A stretch of DNA of 45,437 nucleotides, taken from Elysia marginata. Taxonomy: Eukaryota; Mollusca; Gastropoda; Plakobranchidae. The translations under genes and the position numbers were made by a program. Shown here piece after piece: positions 33,855 through 45,437 of the stretch. The DNA is taken from contig BMAT01004020.1 of NCBI GenBank assembly GCA_019649035.1, positions 8,810-54,246 of the forward strand. Reading direction: 5' to 3'. How positions within the stretch are numbered: the first letter of the stretch is position 1; each line of letters opens with the position of its first letter. The notes below the pieces were generated by a model that searched no databases, was not told the DNA's origin, and saw only the letters and a list, made by a program, of their open reading frames with translations.

Positions 33855-36800
33855 CTTCATGAGGAAAAAGTAAAAAATCAATTATTTATATTAACCACTT
33901 GACTGAGCTGTGTACATATGCTGTGCAAGATGCGGCCCCACTGGTCCAATGCCCTGTGCATGTACGCTCTACAAGGATGACAAACAAAGTTTTCAACATG
34001 TTTGCGAAAATTCAACATTGAGATCTATTTTCTACTCATGTACTTAATAAGCCTACATCTAAATTTATATTCTACAGGTATTCTCCAAATTTTAGATGTA
34101 GATCTAGATAGACCCCCTCTACTAACAGGCGTTTTAACTCCTAGCACACCGTAAGGAATTTTGTGTAGCAGTCAAGGGTTCACAATTTATTTAATCCTTT
34201 GCAGTGAAAATGTGGTTGACTTTGAATACATAAATACAAACTTAAAAGCACATGAAAAAAATAATTTTATAAGAGCAGGGATGAAAATACCTGGTAGCTT
34301 TGTAGATTAAACTATCAGATACCATGAAGCCTTTAGTAATCAAATGTGGACAATCTAATTTAAAGATGTTCCAAAAACTGTAGTGAAGGGTCCCTTGACA
34401 AATAAATAAAAAATGTTACAAATCTACAATTATGATGAACAATAAATGAACAGTTTATTGTATATATATAAATTCTGACATAGCCACTGTTCACTCAATA
34501 TGTTATAAAAGCTTATATACAATTGTATTCTTAATTATACCATGATTTACTCAGGAGGACAAGAACATGAACACAGAGTTGGTATCGTACTGAAAAATAA
34601 CATCGCCAAATGCATGATCGGATACTGGCCAGTAAATGAGAGAATCATTATGTGCAAGATCCAAGCAAAACCTTTTAAAATAGTCATCATACAGGCCTAC
34701 GCTCCCACTGCCTATCATAGAGACAAAGAAATAGAAACAATCTACGAAAATCTTGACATGACCATCAAACAAGTAAAATCATCAGATATTCTTATTCTCA
34801 TGGGAGACTTCAACACAAAAGTAGGCACAACAACAATGTCGAAATCTATCGGCAGAGAAGGCCTTGGAGAAACTAACGAAAGGGGTAAAAGACTTATACA
34901 GTATTGTGAAAAACATGAACTTTCTATTGTACACCTTATTTATACAACCAAAAAGACGCCTTTACACCTGGAAAAGCCCTGGCGATCTTTTTCGAAATCA
35001 GATTAATAACTTTGCAATAAAATCCTGCTTTAAAAATGCCATAGTGGATTGTCGAACATCACCAGGAGCAGACATCGGCTCTGACCACAATCCGGTAATA
35101 ATGAAAATGAATTTAAAACTTAGGAAACCAAACAAGAAGACGGACGAGATCATTAAATACAATATGACCGCGCTTGCAGGTGAGGATCTAAGAACCGAAA
35201 ACGCAATCAAAATTCAAAACTGATTCAACTGCCTTATGGAGATTACGGAAGAGGAAGTAACTGAAAGGTCGTCACAAAAATGATATTGACGCTTGCTGGA
35301 ACAATCTCAAACAAGCCATCAACAAAACCAATCAAAAACTACTACTGAAAAAGAAAACAGAAATGAAACAGCCTTGGATGACAACAGACATTCTGGAACA
35401 AATGAAAGAAAGAAAGAAACATAAAGGAACGACACAATACAAAAGCATAGAGAAAACAATTAAAGAAAAATTTAAAGAAGCCAAAGAATACTGATTGATA
35501 GATAAATGCATTGAAATCGAAACACTTAAAAAAAATGTGAACCAAGCCCCTATGTATAAGCTATCAAAAAGTTTACATCAAATAAGAGAACATCGTCTGG
35601 AGGATGTGTGAAAAACAAGACAGGAGATATGTTGTTCGAAACAGAAGAAATTATGAAGCGCTGGACAGAATATGTTGAAGACCTTTTTGACGACACAAGA
35701 TCAGAACTCGGCGTTCATTCTTTCCTCCAAGGTCCAGACATTCTCCCCAACAAAAGTGGAAAGTGCGCTACATCATGTGAGAAATGGTAAAGCTAGCGGA
35801 ATCGACAACATCTCAAAAGAAATGTTACAAGCCATGGGCGATTTTGGAATCAACATCCTAACAAAAATGTGTAACAAGATGTACCATAACACCCACATTC
35901 CTGAAGACCTTAGAACATCCATTTTTATACTTTTACCCAAGAAACAAAGGGCGGTTGACTGTTCTGACTTTCGAACTATGAGTTTAATGTGTCATACATT
36001 TAAACTCTTACTTACCATCATCTTAAGACGTATATCTGACAAAATCAACACAGGAGTTCGACGCGAACAGGCTGGATTTAGGAAAAACAGTGGAACAAGA
36101 GAAGCCATTTTTTGTCTAAGAAACCTTACCGAGAAATATTTAGAAATGAAAAGAAATATATACGCCTGTTTTATTGATTACTCAAAGGCCTCCGACACAG
36201 TTGAACACGATAAATTGATTGACATTTTGAATAAAACAGAGATTGATCAGAATGATATCGAATTGATTGCAAAGTTATATTGGAATCAGTAGACAAGGAT
36301 GCGCCTGAACTCGGAATTATCTACCCCTGTAAAAACCAAAAGAGGTGTACGTCAAGATTGTGTCTTGTCCCCCTCTCTTTTTTAGAGAAACAGATAATAT
36401 TCCAGGTCTACAAATAAACGGACACAACATTAACAACTTAAGATATGCTGATGACACTGTATTACTGGCCAAGGACAAAGTAAGCCTACAAAGATTAGTC
36501 ACCACAGTAAAAGACCAAAGCGAGAAATATGGGCTGAAAATGAATATAAAGAAAACTAAAGTTATGGTCCTCACTCCTGAAAAAGAAGCACCAAAAGCGA
36601 ACATCAAAATAAATGAAGAAAAGGTCGGACAAGTATCATCCTTCACATATCTTGGTCAATTGATAACACAGGACGGAAGAAATGAACAAGAAATAAAAAG
36701 AAGAATTGCCTTAAGTAAATCCACCTTTGTGAAATTAAATAAAGTGTTAACAAGTCAACAAATTTCAGCAAAGACGAAGCTTAGATTAACAAAGTGCTAT

Positions 36801-39800
36801 GTATGGTCGATACTTACATACGGAGTTGAAAACTGGACTCTGTCTATACCAATGGAACAAAACATTGAAGCTTTTGAAATGTGGACATACCGGAGAATTC
36901 TTAGAATTTCATGGAAAGAAAAAACAACCATTAAAGAAGTACTCTAAACCATGAACCGTAACAGTACAGAACTTTTAAGATCTATTAAAAAGAAAAAAAC
37001 TGTCTTATTTTTAACATACAAAAAGACATGAATCCCTACAAAAATTAATACTAGAAGGAAAAGTGGACTGGTCGAGGGGCAGAGAACATCGGAGAAAGAG
37101 CTGGACAACTAACATTGCAGAGATGACCAACATGTGAGTGAATGCAGCAGCGAAAGCGGCGATGGAAAGAGAAGGCTGGCGATCCATGACATCCAACCTC
37201 TTCAAAGAGAAGGAACCCTCGTAACGTAATTCTTAGAATGAAAGAATTTTATTATTACATAAATCAAAACGTTTTTTGAAGAAATACAAATATAACATAA
37301 CTTACCTGGTGTACTGATTTCTTTTCCAAATTCAAAACTTTGATAGCGTTGTTATTGGTGTCTGCTATGTAAACAAGCTTCTTCACTTCATCAGTGGCAA
37401 GTCCTCCAGGCTCATTGAACTGACACATCTTGAGATTATCTGGATCAACTGTAGCACCAGGTTGGCCAGTACCAGCTACTGTTTCACAAACATTGGTGTT
37501 TAAATCAACACACTTTATCTAAAAGATACAAAACAATTTTAAAAATGAGAATTGAGCAGAAACTTATGCCTTTGTTTTTGTTAAATGTTTTATCATTTTG
37601 TAGTATTAACATCAGGAATTAAATATGATAGAGTTATGGCTCTTTTCACCCTTTGGCTTTTTAAATTCTCTGTAACTGCCTTTTGATTATCAAGTGACAT
37701 GAATTCTCCAGAAATTTTGGGCTTACTCTGACAGTACAACTGGTACCCCAAATGATTTTGAGGCAAACAAAAAGGAAAATGATCTGAGCCAGACTTCACA
37801 TAAAACAAATGATATATAATGATATATATACAAGTTGTACTGCAATAGTTATTATTGTTTTAATAATTGATTAAGAATAGTAATTACCCACAAGGGGAAC
37901 ATTTCCAGTGGTAAAAGAAAGGAAGAAAAGGTAACATTTGAAATCCTTGTATCAAAAACTCTTAAGTTCTGTATCAAAGATGAAGGCAACCAGACCAAGT
38001 TACAACCAGCCGGTAATTAGTCAGTATGTGAGCCATAGGACAAGGAATCAATATTACATAATAAAAATCTTGTTTTCATTATTATTTATATACAGCAGCA
38101 AACGTCTGCATAGAAAAAGACTGAAAACTGCATAATCAAGTTCCAGTGTAAATATTCTATAAAAAGATGGATGGGTACAAAATGAAGAATTAGAATTCCA
38201 GAGATCATTTATTAAAATCACATCTTCAAAAAAAAAATAAGGAATAGACACATCAGAGATAAAAAGGAAACATCCACAAGCTAATAAAAAACAAGTTGCC
38301 CAAATGAACACTTCTCACCATGTGTAAGGAAATCAAACCTAGTCTAAGTGAGAAAATAAATTCAGAATCATGAAGTTAAAGTATAGTAGGAAAAAAAATT
38401 GGTTGAATTATTATAAAGGTATGAAGTTAGCAGTGGAGAGAAGTAGGCTTTTAGTGGAAATCCCCGAAATGTCTGCCTTTAGTATGACCCAAACCTTCGA
38501 CTTATAGATGCTTCAGCACCCACCGCCTTGCCACTTAGAGAAACAGCTTAAACCATGTCGCCACTACGCTCCTTAAAAAAGGAGTTCCATGGCCAAGGTC
38601 CTTGCCTAGCCTTTTCTAAGCAACTTGATAACTTGATCAGGAAGATCCAAATCGCACCAAAGGCAACCATTTAAACTCTTAGCCATACACAACAATTACA
38701 GAGAACAAACGATAACATTTAAGGTATGCCTCACATGAATTATAGATCTAGAGATCAGAATAAATAGTGAAGGCAGCCACTGCGCAATCAATTTCATACC
38801 TTTATAATATTTCAACTAATTGATTGCGCAGTGGCTGCCCCCACTATTTATTAGGAAAAAAATACAGATCTTTACCTTATGATTGTAGGAGTCGGCTACA
38901 ACAAGTTTGTCTTCAAGAAGGGCAACACCCAGTGGGTGCTGAAGCTTGGCATCAAAGCCCTTTCCATCACTGTCTCCAAAGGCAAACAAATTCTGATTTA
39001 TAAAATAACAAGAAATTACTGTCCAATATTGGTGAATTAAAAAACACACAGGCTGCATACTGTTTCCCTGCTTTCATTGTAAAAGAACATGAAAGTTGAT
39101 CCCATCATAATTAGAATAGATGTCTCTGTTTTGAATTTTTTCTTGACCAAATCGAAGCTTTTTACTACGATAAAAAATTAAAGCTGAATATCTGAGACCT
39201 ATTTTATAAAAATAAGCATACCGGTATGTATGAAAATTACACGTTCATTGTCCATGTGATTAAAAAATTAGATTGCAGTACCCTTTAATGTGAAATTTTT
39301 GTAATTTTTTTCTCCTGTGCTTGTGTCAGGCATTTTCTTTCAGAAGCAAAGACAAGCTTGATTTATCAGTGAAAGCAACCACCATTTTTTGGGGAAAAAT
39401 TGAAGTTCAAGATGATTATCTATCCCAGAATGCATTGGATGTTCTGGTTGTCCCAAAAATTAAAAATTTTGCTGGTTGCAGTTTTTGGGTGAAAATATAC
39501 CAAAAATCAGAACCAAGTAAAATTTTGGGCAATAATCCATATGTTTGAAGGCTCTGAAAATTGCGTTCTAATATCCATTGTGATTTTGGCCTGCCATTTC
39601 AGAAACATGTAAACCTAACTTTGATTTTACTATTTTGTTCTAGATATTGAGGAAGAGATTGATCTATAAACAGATTTGTCAGAGTATATGAGAACTTAAA
39701 ATTTTTAGGTTGTAAGATGTAGCAGCTCTTAAAATGATATTGGTCAATGCTATGGAATGATTAGCAAATGAGATATGTGTCAGATTTGTTTTATTTCGTA

Positions 39801-42800
39801 GTGCCGATCCCTTCCATCCATCAAGTCGCAAGGGAGGCACGTCCCCATTCTATGTACATGATGGACAAACAATTTTTTGTGAAGGTTTATATATAATCAT
39901 GTGGTGTGTTCAGTATTATTAATCAAAGAGTTTGGTTAACTAAAAACATTATGCATCCCTAAAAAGAATTTGGGTATTATAAATTGACACAGTTACTAAT
40001 ATGTATTCTAGCCTCAACTTACTGTAGGATCCCTTTCTCCACCAACAACGTTAGATACTTTACAGTTGTCCAATGAAATTGATCTCACGGATGAACTTTC
40101 ACTGTCAGCTATGTACAGCACATTTCTAGAACTCTTTGGTGATATGGCTAATCCTGAAGGCTGAGCGAAGCTAGCTTTCTCTGGGTAAGAATTATTTCTG
40201 TTTTCTTCCATACCACTTCCAGCAAAGCGTAAACAAGTACCAACTGGATATGACCTGAGCAAAATAAATTTAAAAAAAAAACATTTCAAAATGACAAAAC
40301 ACGGTACTTAGACCTTGATCATAAAGATGCCTTTGCCATAGAATTTCAAAGAAACATTTTATTCTCTTATTGATTATTTCTGAATTTCTGACGCAACAAA
40401 AAGAGCTGTCTAAAACCATGAAAGTTAAGAAGCTCTATTGAGTGCAAACTGATAATTAAAACACAAGAAAATTCATAAAAATAAACTTGCCACAACTTTG
40501 GCCAACTGTTGACTTGATTGTCTTTTTGTATATTGATGTCTCTTACACGATGTGTCTATCCAAGGATAAGCCATGATACTGACCCTGGTTTCAATGCTGA
40601 GTGAAATAAAGATGTTTACACACAGTAATGTACAGTACATTAGTTTTGTTTGACCAGATGGGCCTTGTGTGCTTATGAATGGTAAAGGGAAGAAAGGCCG
40701 CGTGAATTGTTTCTATTTTATTTTTCAATCCACTTTTATAATAAAAATTTTTGAAAATTTAGATTAGCTGACTTATTTAGGTAATCCTGGCTGTTATCTT
40801 AAAACTTGAAATATTTTGCCTAATCTGTTGTCATCCACATTTTCTTTTTCTATAATGAACTAACATACTTTTCATTTTCACTTATCTTTACTATCAGACT
40901 CCAATATTGGCCATTTCGTCAAGAATATTTCTAAAAAAAAAGAAAGATATTAAATGACACGTATACACTCACATTCCTTTGTACCACTGTCCGTCAGCAA
41001 GAAAAAATACCCATATCTGGTGATTGCCTGCCATTGCAACTAATAAAAGTGGGGCTTCACCTTTAAAATAATAAAATGAGAAAACAAATTAGTTATAATT
41101 CTCTACTCCAATCTTTTAGCTTGGCAAAATGAGTCTACCTAATAAACTTTTACACCAACATCATATTGTTTAGATTTGGACAGATACCATTTTTAAAGAA
41201 ATATTAGCAGTAAACTACAAAAAAATGATAACCAAACAACAGCCTTAAAAACCTTTTTGGCTTACACTTTTTCTTTCATACTAGGTGCACAAAGTCATCA
41301 TTAAATAAAAAAGCCAACCTTTTCAACCATATGATAATTTTGCTCATGCTGACACTTATTCATGTAATACAAGCCCTGGAAATTAAGACCTGCAAATTTT
41401 AATATATTAGTGAAAAAAATTTCCCTACAAAAAAATAAAACTTTGGTAGTATTTACCATCAGGAGTTTTAGAGCAGACAAGATCCCATGGGGAAGACAAT
41501 TCTTGAGCTGAGTAAATTTTGCCACCATTTTTGTCGTTTCCCTGATGACCAGTTCCAGATAACGTTGTAACCTTAATTTGACCATTTCCAAATGCTATTT
41601 GCCTCAATGCGTGATTGCCTGTATCCGCTACATAGATGTTGGTCTTGTCACAGGCAACTCCTTGTGGTGAGGAGAACTTAGCGGTTTTGGCAGACCCATC
41701 TTGAAAGCCAACTTGACCCGTTCCAATAACATGCTTTTAAAAAAGCATACATACAAAAAAAAACAACAAAAAAACAAAGACTGAGTGATAAACTGCACTG
41801 TGGAGCAGTAATAAATGAAAAATAAGGCTACAACGGCATATCATATTATGTACCTCTGGTGATGGGTACACTAAAATGTTAACATGCATTTCCGAAAAAA
41901 AAACTTTATGCTGTGATGACTTAAATGTATCAAAATATTTAAGAAGTGAATTTCATTTGTTCCCTTTCATCTCTTGAAATTTTCATCCCAAAATTCAAAA
42001 TGTTTTCTTAAAAACATGAATTGAACACAAGTTATTAGTCAGTAAATTTTTTAAAGACTTGTTATGTAAGCACCTGTTTATTTTAATTTTTTTGTTAAAA
42101 TGTATAAATTTATAATCTTAACTGAAATAATTTCAGATTTAAAATAAATATTGATAGTCTACTTTAATTTTCAATAACAAACAACTCAACTCTTTAGCCT
42201 ACCTTTACAACCCCTTGCAAATCTGTGACTATGATTCTGTGATTTCCAGTGTCTGATATTATAACTGATTGTTTAGCTGACCATAGGCAAATTTTTCCTG
42301 GAAAACTGAGGCTAGATACTGGTGCTTTATCTTTCTCTAGCCTCATTGGTAAGTCACATTTGTTAAGTTTATCTGCATAATAATCTGTTGCAACTTTTAG
42401 AAATTCTATGACTTTTTCTCTATGACCTTCACCAGCAACAGAGTATAGCAGTTGACCATCAGGACCAACAAACACTAAAGTGGGCCAACATGAAACTGCA
42501 AGAGCCTGAAAACATAAAAAAGAGGATTGCAAAATCTGCTGCAGTAAGATGTTACACAAAAAGAATGTAATTATAATCTACCATTAGATTATACAACAAT
42601 GAATATCTCCAAATACAGTATGAATCCATATTCAAAGAGAGTGGAAGTAACAAAAACTATCACTATAATATGATTATCCCTTTCAATATTGGGCCTTATA
42701 ATTTATTTCAGGAACAATAAGAAACTCAGCTCCCTTTTTTGGTCAGAAGAACAGAGGTGTCCATTTAAAATTTAGGACAAAGCATTATGATTTAATTCAA

Positions 42801-43369
42801 GAAAGCCATAATATTATATCAAATTACTATAGATGTACCATTTTAGTTACTTTCTATATTACTGTTGAAAATACTTTGTCCCCATCACAAACAACAGATT
42901 CACAATGTTTTGTCACACTGACACACTCATTTTATACTGAATTGAATATCATTCAAAGCAAACTGCTCAGCAATTATCATGCATGTAACTTAAGTAGCTC
43001 TATAAAAAAAAGTTAACACAATTTTAACTTAAAACTCAAACTAGGTTTTCTCAAGAAATATATTTTTAAAAATTATTCTCACCTGCCACATCTCTGCATT
43101 CTCATCATTGACGACAGGATGCTGAATGTTGTATCGGAGAACAGCACTGATAATGTTTGCAGTAACTTTTTCATTGAAAAACTTTGCTGAATGCACACCA
43201 ATCACTGCCACACCAGCACTTGAGGGAAACTGTTCTTCCACAGCCTCCAAGTCAGGCAAGATGTGCATACAGTTGATGCAACAGTAGGTGAAGAAGTCAA
43301 GGACAACCAATTTTCCCTTCAGATGCTCCCCAAGATTAAGCTCCTCTGATACATTCAACCAGTCTAGAC
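31235..43369 (-). CDS. NHLRC2: NHL repeat-containing protein 2 (NHLRC2), ten of about twelve exons
   Basis: Coding exons in transcript order: 43369-43083, 42505-42203, 41733-41457, 41060-40973, 40254-40023, 38992-38876, 37518-37306, 33854-33786, 32087-31937 and 31467-31235. Every border is GT-AG and all phases agree (0,0,1,2,0,0,0,0,1), giving 656 continuous residues; the vertebrate protein has about 726. Order of domains: thioredoxin-like fold with TYCCINCMH, a six-bladed NHL propeller (repeated 'ADTGNH', 'ADSESS', 'ADSYNH', 'ADTNNN' blades), then a C-terminal beta domain. Landmarks such as [37 protein letters not shown] and KLQHPLGV leave the identity in little doubt. The protein is a cytosolic factor needed for viability in vertebrates; its enzyme activity is unsettled. 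Not found: the first exon (about 55-60 residues) and the end after VV at 31235. Reading through that donor stops at 31217-31219. Confidence 0.92.
32169..32190. other. Assembly gap (22 N)
   Basis: N run in an NHLRC2 intron, 80 bases upstream (in transcript sense) of the exon at 32087. Confidence 0.99.
32385..32458. repeat. (GA)n microsatellite with GGGCGGTG-type flank
   Basis: 74 bp of GA repeats in an NHLRC2 intron, entered through 'aatcagagagagaaag' and left through 'ggggcggtg', close to the flanks of the tract at 8442-8485. Confidence 0.9.
34542..37228 (+). mobile_element. Broken non-LTR retrotransposon (endonuclease + reverse transcriptase), 5'-truncated
   Basis: Inserted antisense in the NHLRC2 intron between 37306 and 33854. 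The first frame (34542-35006) is an AP-type endonuclease lacking its N-terminus, with QAYAPT and [10 protein letters not shown] shifted frame (34864-35223) carries RLYTW and [12 protein letters not shown] further frame (35672-36292) is the reverse-transcriptase finger and palm ([35 protein letters not shown]). The next (36345-36947) has [11 protein letters not shown] and YLGQLI. A C-terminal scrap (about 37050-37220) still reads like the usual end of the element. At least three frameshifts and several stops make it a pseudogene. It is the kind of element often mis-annotated as 'craniofacial development protein 2-like'; an RTE/BovB-like clade is likely but unproven. No clear target duplication was found. 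Confidence 0.9.
37306..41733 (-). CDS. NHLRC2: NHLRC2 NHL propeller exons
   Basis: Exons 41733-41457, 41060-40973, 40254-40023, 38992-38876 and 37518-37306. They encode blades marked by [63 protein letters not shown] and [18 protein letters not shown]. The 88-bp exon at 40973-41060 is too short for a routine frame search and is supported by phase 1-in/2-out plus the AGNHQIW motif. Confidence 0.9.
38402..38852. repeat. Foldback-family repeat with nested inverted repeats
   Basis: Two nested inversions. Outer: 'gttgaattattataaaggtatgaa' (from 38402) and its near reverse complement at about 38792-38816. Right-hand hairpin: arms 38759-38792 and 38819-38852, 34 bases with two mismatches, around a 26-base loop; the arm core is 'ggcagccactgcgcaatcaat'. 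The second arm ends 23 bases from the boundary of the NHLRC2 exon 38876-38992. A shorter copy is at 19478-19573. No coding capacity; probably a non-autonomous DNA element of unknown superfamily. Confidence 0.7.
42203..43369 (-). CDS. NHLRC2: NHLRC2 thioredoxin-like domain exons
   Basis: Exon 43369-43083 encodes [38 protein letters not shown] and VIGVHSAKF. Exon 42505-42203 continues [18 protein letters not shown] with the cis-proline of the thioredoxin fold (WPT), then enters the first propeller blade ([10 protein letters not shown]). The active-site-like CxxC appears as CCINC, with both outer cysteines kept. The 43369 exon opens with two bases of a codon, so an upstream exon must end in phase 1. 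Confidence 0.9.
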
Positions 43370-44029
43370 CTGTGGATGATGACAGACTCTCATGAGTTGA
43401 AGTATGGTTATATTGCCCTAACCCATCTTAAAATACCATTTTTAAAACTTATTACATGTGTTGCAGAAATCACAAATACTTTAAGTGTGGAGAGATTCCT
43501 GCCTCTCTCCAAGTATTGGCAGCTAGATGGAAATTGTTTGGAATTATACTGATGGTGAGGCCAGATCATTCTTGCAAACAAAACAATGCAGCTCTACATT
43601 GTAGAAAACAGCAACTGAAATGATCAAGAATTAGAACACTATCTGTGAGCAATTATCTCTGAAATGTTCAGATCCATCAAATGTGATTATCACAAAGTGA
43701 CCTCAACATGCTTAACAACACCGCAGAGTATTAACAAATAATAACGGGTAATCTTCACTGCAAACCTAAGAAGAGGATCAGCCATACGTGTGCTTATCTG
43801 CTAGCAACTTGCCATAATTCAAGTATTCCTGTATATTTCTAGATACACCAGATTCTGTTTCACGTTAAATGAGATTAAATCAGGAGTACTTTTTTTCCTT
43901 GTAAACTGGAGACATGGCAGACTAACTCTAACAGGAGGAAAAACTTATTTTATACAAAAAACCTGCAACATAAAAAATGGCTATGGTCTTCCACTGCCAA
44001 AGGCAGTTTCAAGACTTTACATATTTCCC

Positions 44030-44290
44030 CCAACAGGCCAATACACACATTAGCAAATTCGACTCATATTTCATAATTTCAGAGCAATACAGTGCGGCTG
44101 CCTGTTAGGCCCTAAAATACTAACATTCAACAAATTTCAAACACTGCCTTTACCCAGTGCCCATTTTACAGGTGGGTGGACTGAGGAAAGTGTGAATAAA
44201 TTGCCCTCCTAAGGCAATTACAACACGTGTCATAGCTGGAATCAAACGAGCAATCACCGGATCACAAGTGCTATGCACATCATTTCTCTC
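44030..44290 (-). mobile_element. Degenerate tRNA-derived SINE-like repeat, minus strand
   Basis: Read on the minus strand from 44290: 'cacttgtgatccggtgattg' followed by CTCGTTTGATTCCAG (complement of 44236-44250). This looks like a tRNA anticodon and T arm with a decayed B box. The body contains the complement of 'cccagtgcccattttacaggtgggtgga'-type words (44155-44182) that I associate, from memory, with a common mollusc interspersed repeat. No A box or target duplication is clear. Confidence 0.55.
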
Positions 44291-45254
44291 TTCTTTCTCT
44301 CTATATCCTGCTATCTTTTTTTGGAAGTATCTTCCGAGACGTGAATCAAGGTCTCATACCCACTAAAGCTAGCTGGACCCGCAAAAATTTTGCCACTGCT
44401 GACCTATACCAAAAGGGACAAAGTTAAGGCCAAGATATGACCTTTTGGTCTAGCCTAGGTCTAGTAGACCCAAAGATATTTAGAGGTTAAACTGTCCAAT
44501 CTATTTCACTCTGAATTTTTTTTATTGCACATTATCCTATTTTGCAGGTATATTTGTACATCTTTTTTTTTAATGATTATTGTTAACATGATGATATTTA
44601 ATTGTTTTGTGAAAAAGAAAAGGAAGGGCAAAGTTTACTTTCTCAATACAATCTTAAAAGTTGTACCCGCCTAGAGATTTTCGCATAAGATGGAAAATAG
44701 TGCTTTAAAAAATGAAAACTAAGAAAATTAAAAATCTGATGGTGCAGGCACATGATTATATAAAGTAATTTTGATACATAGAAAGGGTTACAAGTCTTGC
44801 ATAATTTGATAAGAAAAGGAGACTTTAAAATTAACTTCTATGTTTTTGTTAATGCTATTTTTATTATTATTCTCTTAAACTGCTTAGCACTGTAGGTTCT
44901 TATTTTGTTTTGATAACTCTGTCAAAGACTTAAGTGTTTTGATGAATGGATTGAAAAACAAAACTTAGTTTTACTCTTTGAAAACTAGATTTGTATAATG
45001 CATCTTTATAAACAATCATGAAATATTGTGTGTCAACAAATCAAAATCAAATTGCAGTTTTTGCTCAAAATGTAAGTGGACATTCAGAATGATGAATTGC
45101 AAATAAAAATTTTATGAATCTGTAAAAGATTCAATTAAAAAAATGTGAATCAATAAATACTGTGAACTGAAGGAAGTTTTAAGTGATCCTCGATTTAATC
45201 ACTATGGTTCACCCCATCTCATCCAATTTCATTCAATAAAAATTAAGTTATTTA

Positions 45255-45417
45255 TGAGGTTTCTTATCAAACACCCTAAGCTTGTTCAAAGAGATATGTT
45301 TTTAGTTGTTTCTTACAGATTCCACAGAAAGGCAGTTTGGTGATGTTTGGGCAATTCATTCCACAATTTAGGAATGTGAACAGAAAAAGACCTGTCTCCT
45401 ATTATAGAGATAAACTA
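45255..45417. repeat. Dispersed repeat fragment related to 28535-28745
   Basis: It contains 'gtttttagttgtttcttaca', 'gggcaattcattccacaatt' and 'gaacagaaaaagacctgtct', in the same order as the cognate words at 28.6 kb. It is followed by a T tract at the window end. Confidence 0.5.
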
Positions 45418-45437
45418 AAGTATTTTTTTTTTTTTTT

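Larger units (their letters stand above)
43370..45437. other. 5' flank or first intron of NHLRC2
   Basis: The first NHLRC2 exon should lie on this side, but no minus-strand exon ending in a phase-1 donor was recognised, so it may be beyond the window. Two repeat segments (44030-44290 and 45255-45417) are listed separately. Confidence 0.45.

Noticed and set aside
1..45437. CRISPR arrays, operons, bacterial promoters or terminators
   Set aside because: The window is intron-bearing eukaryotic DNA; the regular repeats are microsatellites without spacers.

Overview
The window looks like a piece of a lophotrochozoan, probably gastropod mollusc, nuclear genome. It is AT-rich and intron-rich, with GT-AG introns of 0.4-3.5 kb, abundant microsatellites, a tRNA-derived SINE, degraded LINEs and two assembly gaps (N runs at 16612-16692 and 32169-32190). 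The frequent 'agatctaga'-type words and the protein families present fit a heterobranch snail or slug; this placement is inference.

Three genes can be supported. (1) 2477-3513 (+): the last two coding exons of an unrecognised gene whose protein ends in a very acidic tail. (2) About 14.8-22.7 kb (+): a complete-looking gene with a TATA box, a non-coding first exon and six predicted coding exons. It encodes a secreted precursor of about 607 residues: a signal peptide, a long N-glycosylated propeptide, a furin-type RRKRR site, then a 142-residue cystine-knot domain. The motifs FPRYI, ILKR and HPLRVGCEC match the prothoracicotropic hormone (PTTH)/Trunk family, ligands of the Torso receptor tyrosine kinase in insects. 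(3) About 43.4-31.2 kb (-): NHLRC2, a thioredoxin-like domain followed by an NHL beta-propeller and a C-terminal beta domain. Ten consecutive coding exons are resolved with matching phases; the first exon and the last few codons are not found.

The rest is mostly intergenic or intronic repeats: a 483-bp terminal-inverted-repeat element (11800-12282), a tRNA-derived SINE with a perfect 15-bp target duplication (26275-26522), a degenerate antisense SINE-like repeat (44030-44290), a broken non-LTR retrotransposon inside an NHLRC2 intron (34.5-37.2 kb), an older reverse-transcriptase remnant (9.6-10.4 kb), a foldback repeat family at 19.5 and 38.4-38.85 kb, a 1.4-kb block of trinucleotide repeats inside intron 1 of the PTTH/Trunk-like gene, and several short dispersed or tandem duplications.

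The most interesting locus is the PTTH/Trunk-like gene. Its architecture, a ligand domain behind a helical and glycosylated propeptide of over 400 residues, differs from the short insect precursors. NHLRC2 and the acidic-tail gene look like ordinary housekeeping neighbours, with no sign that the three act together.
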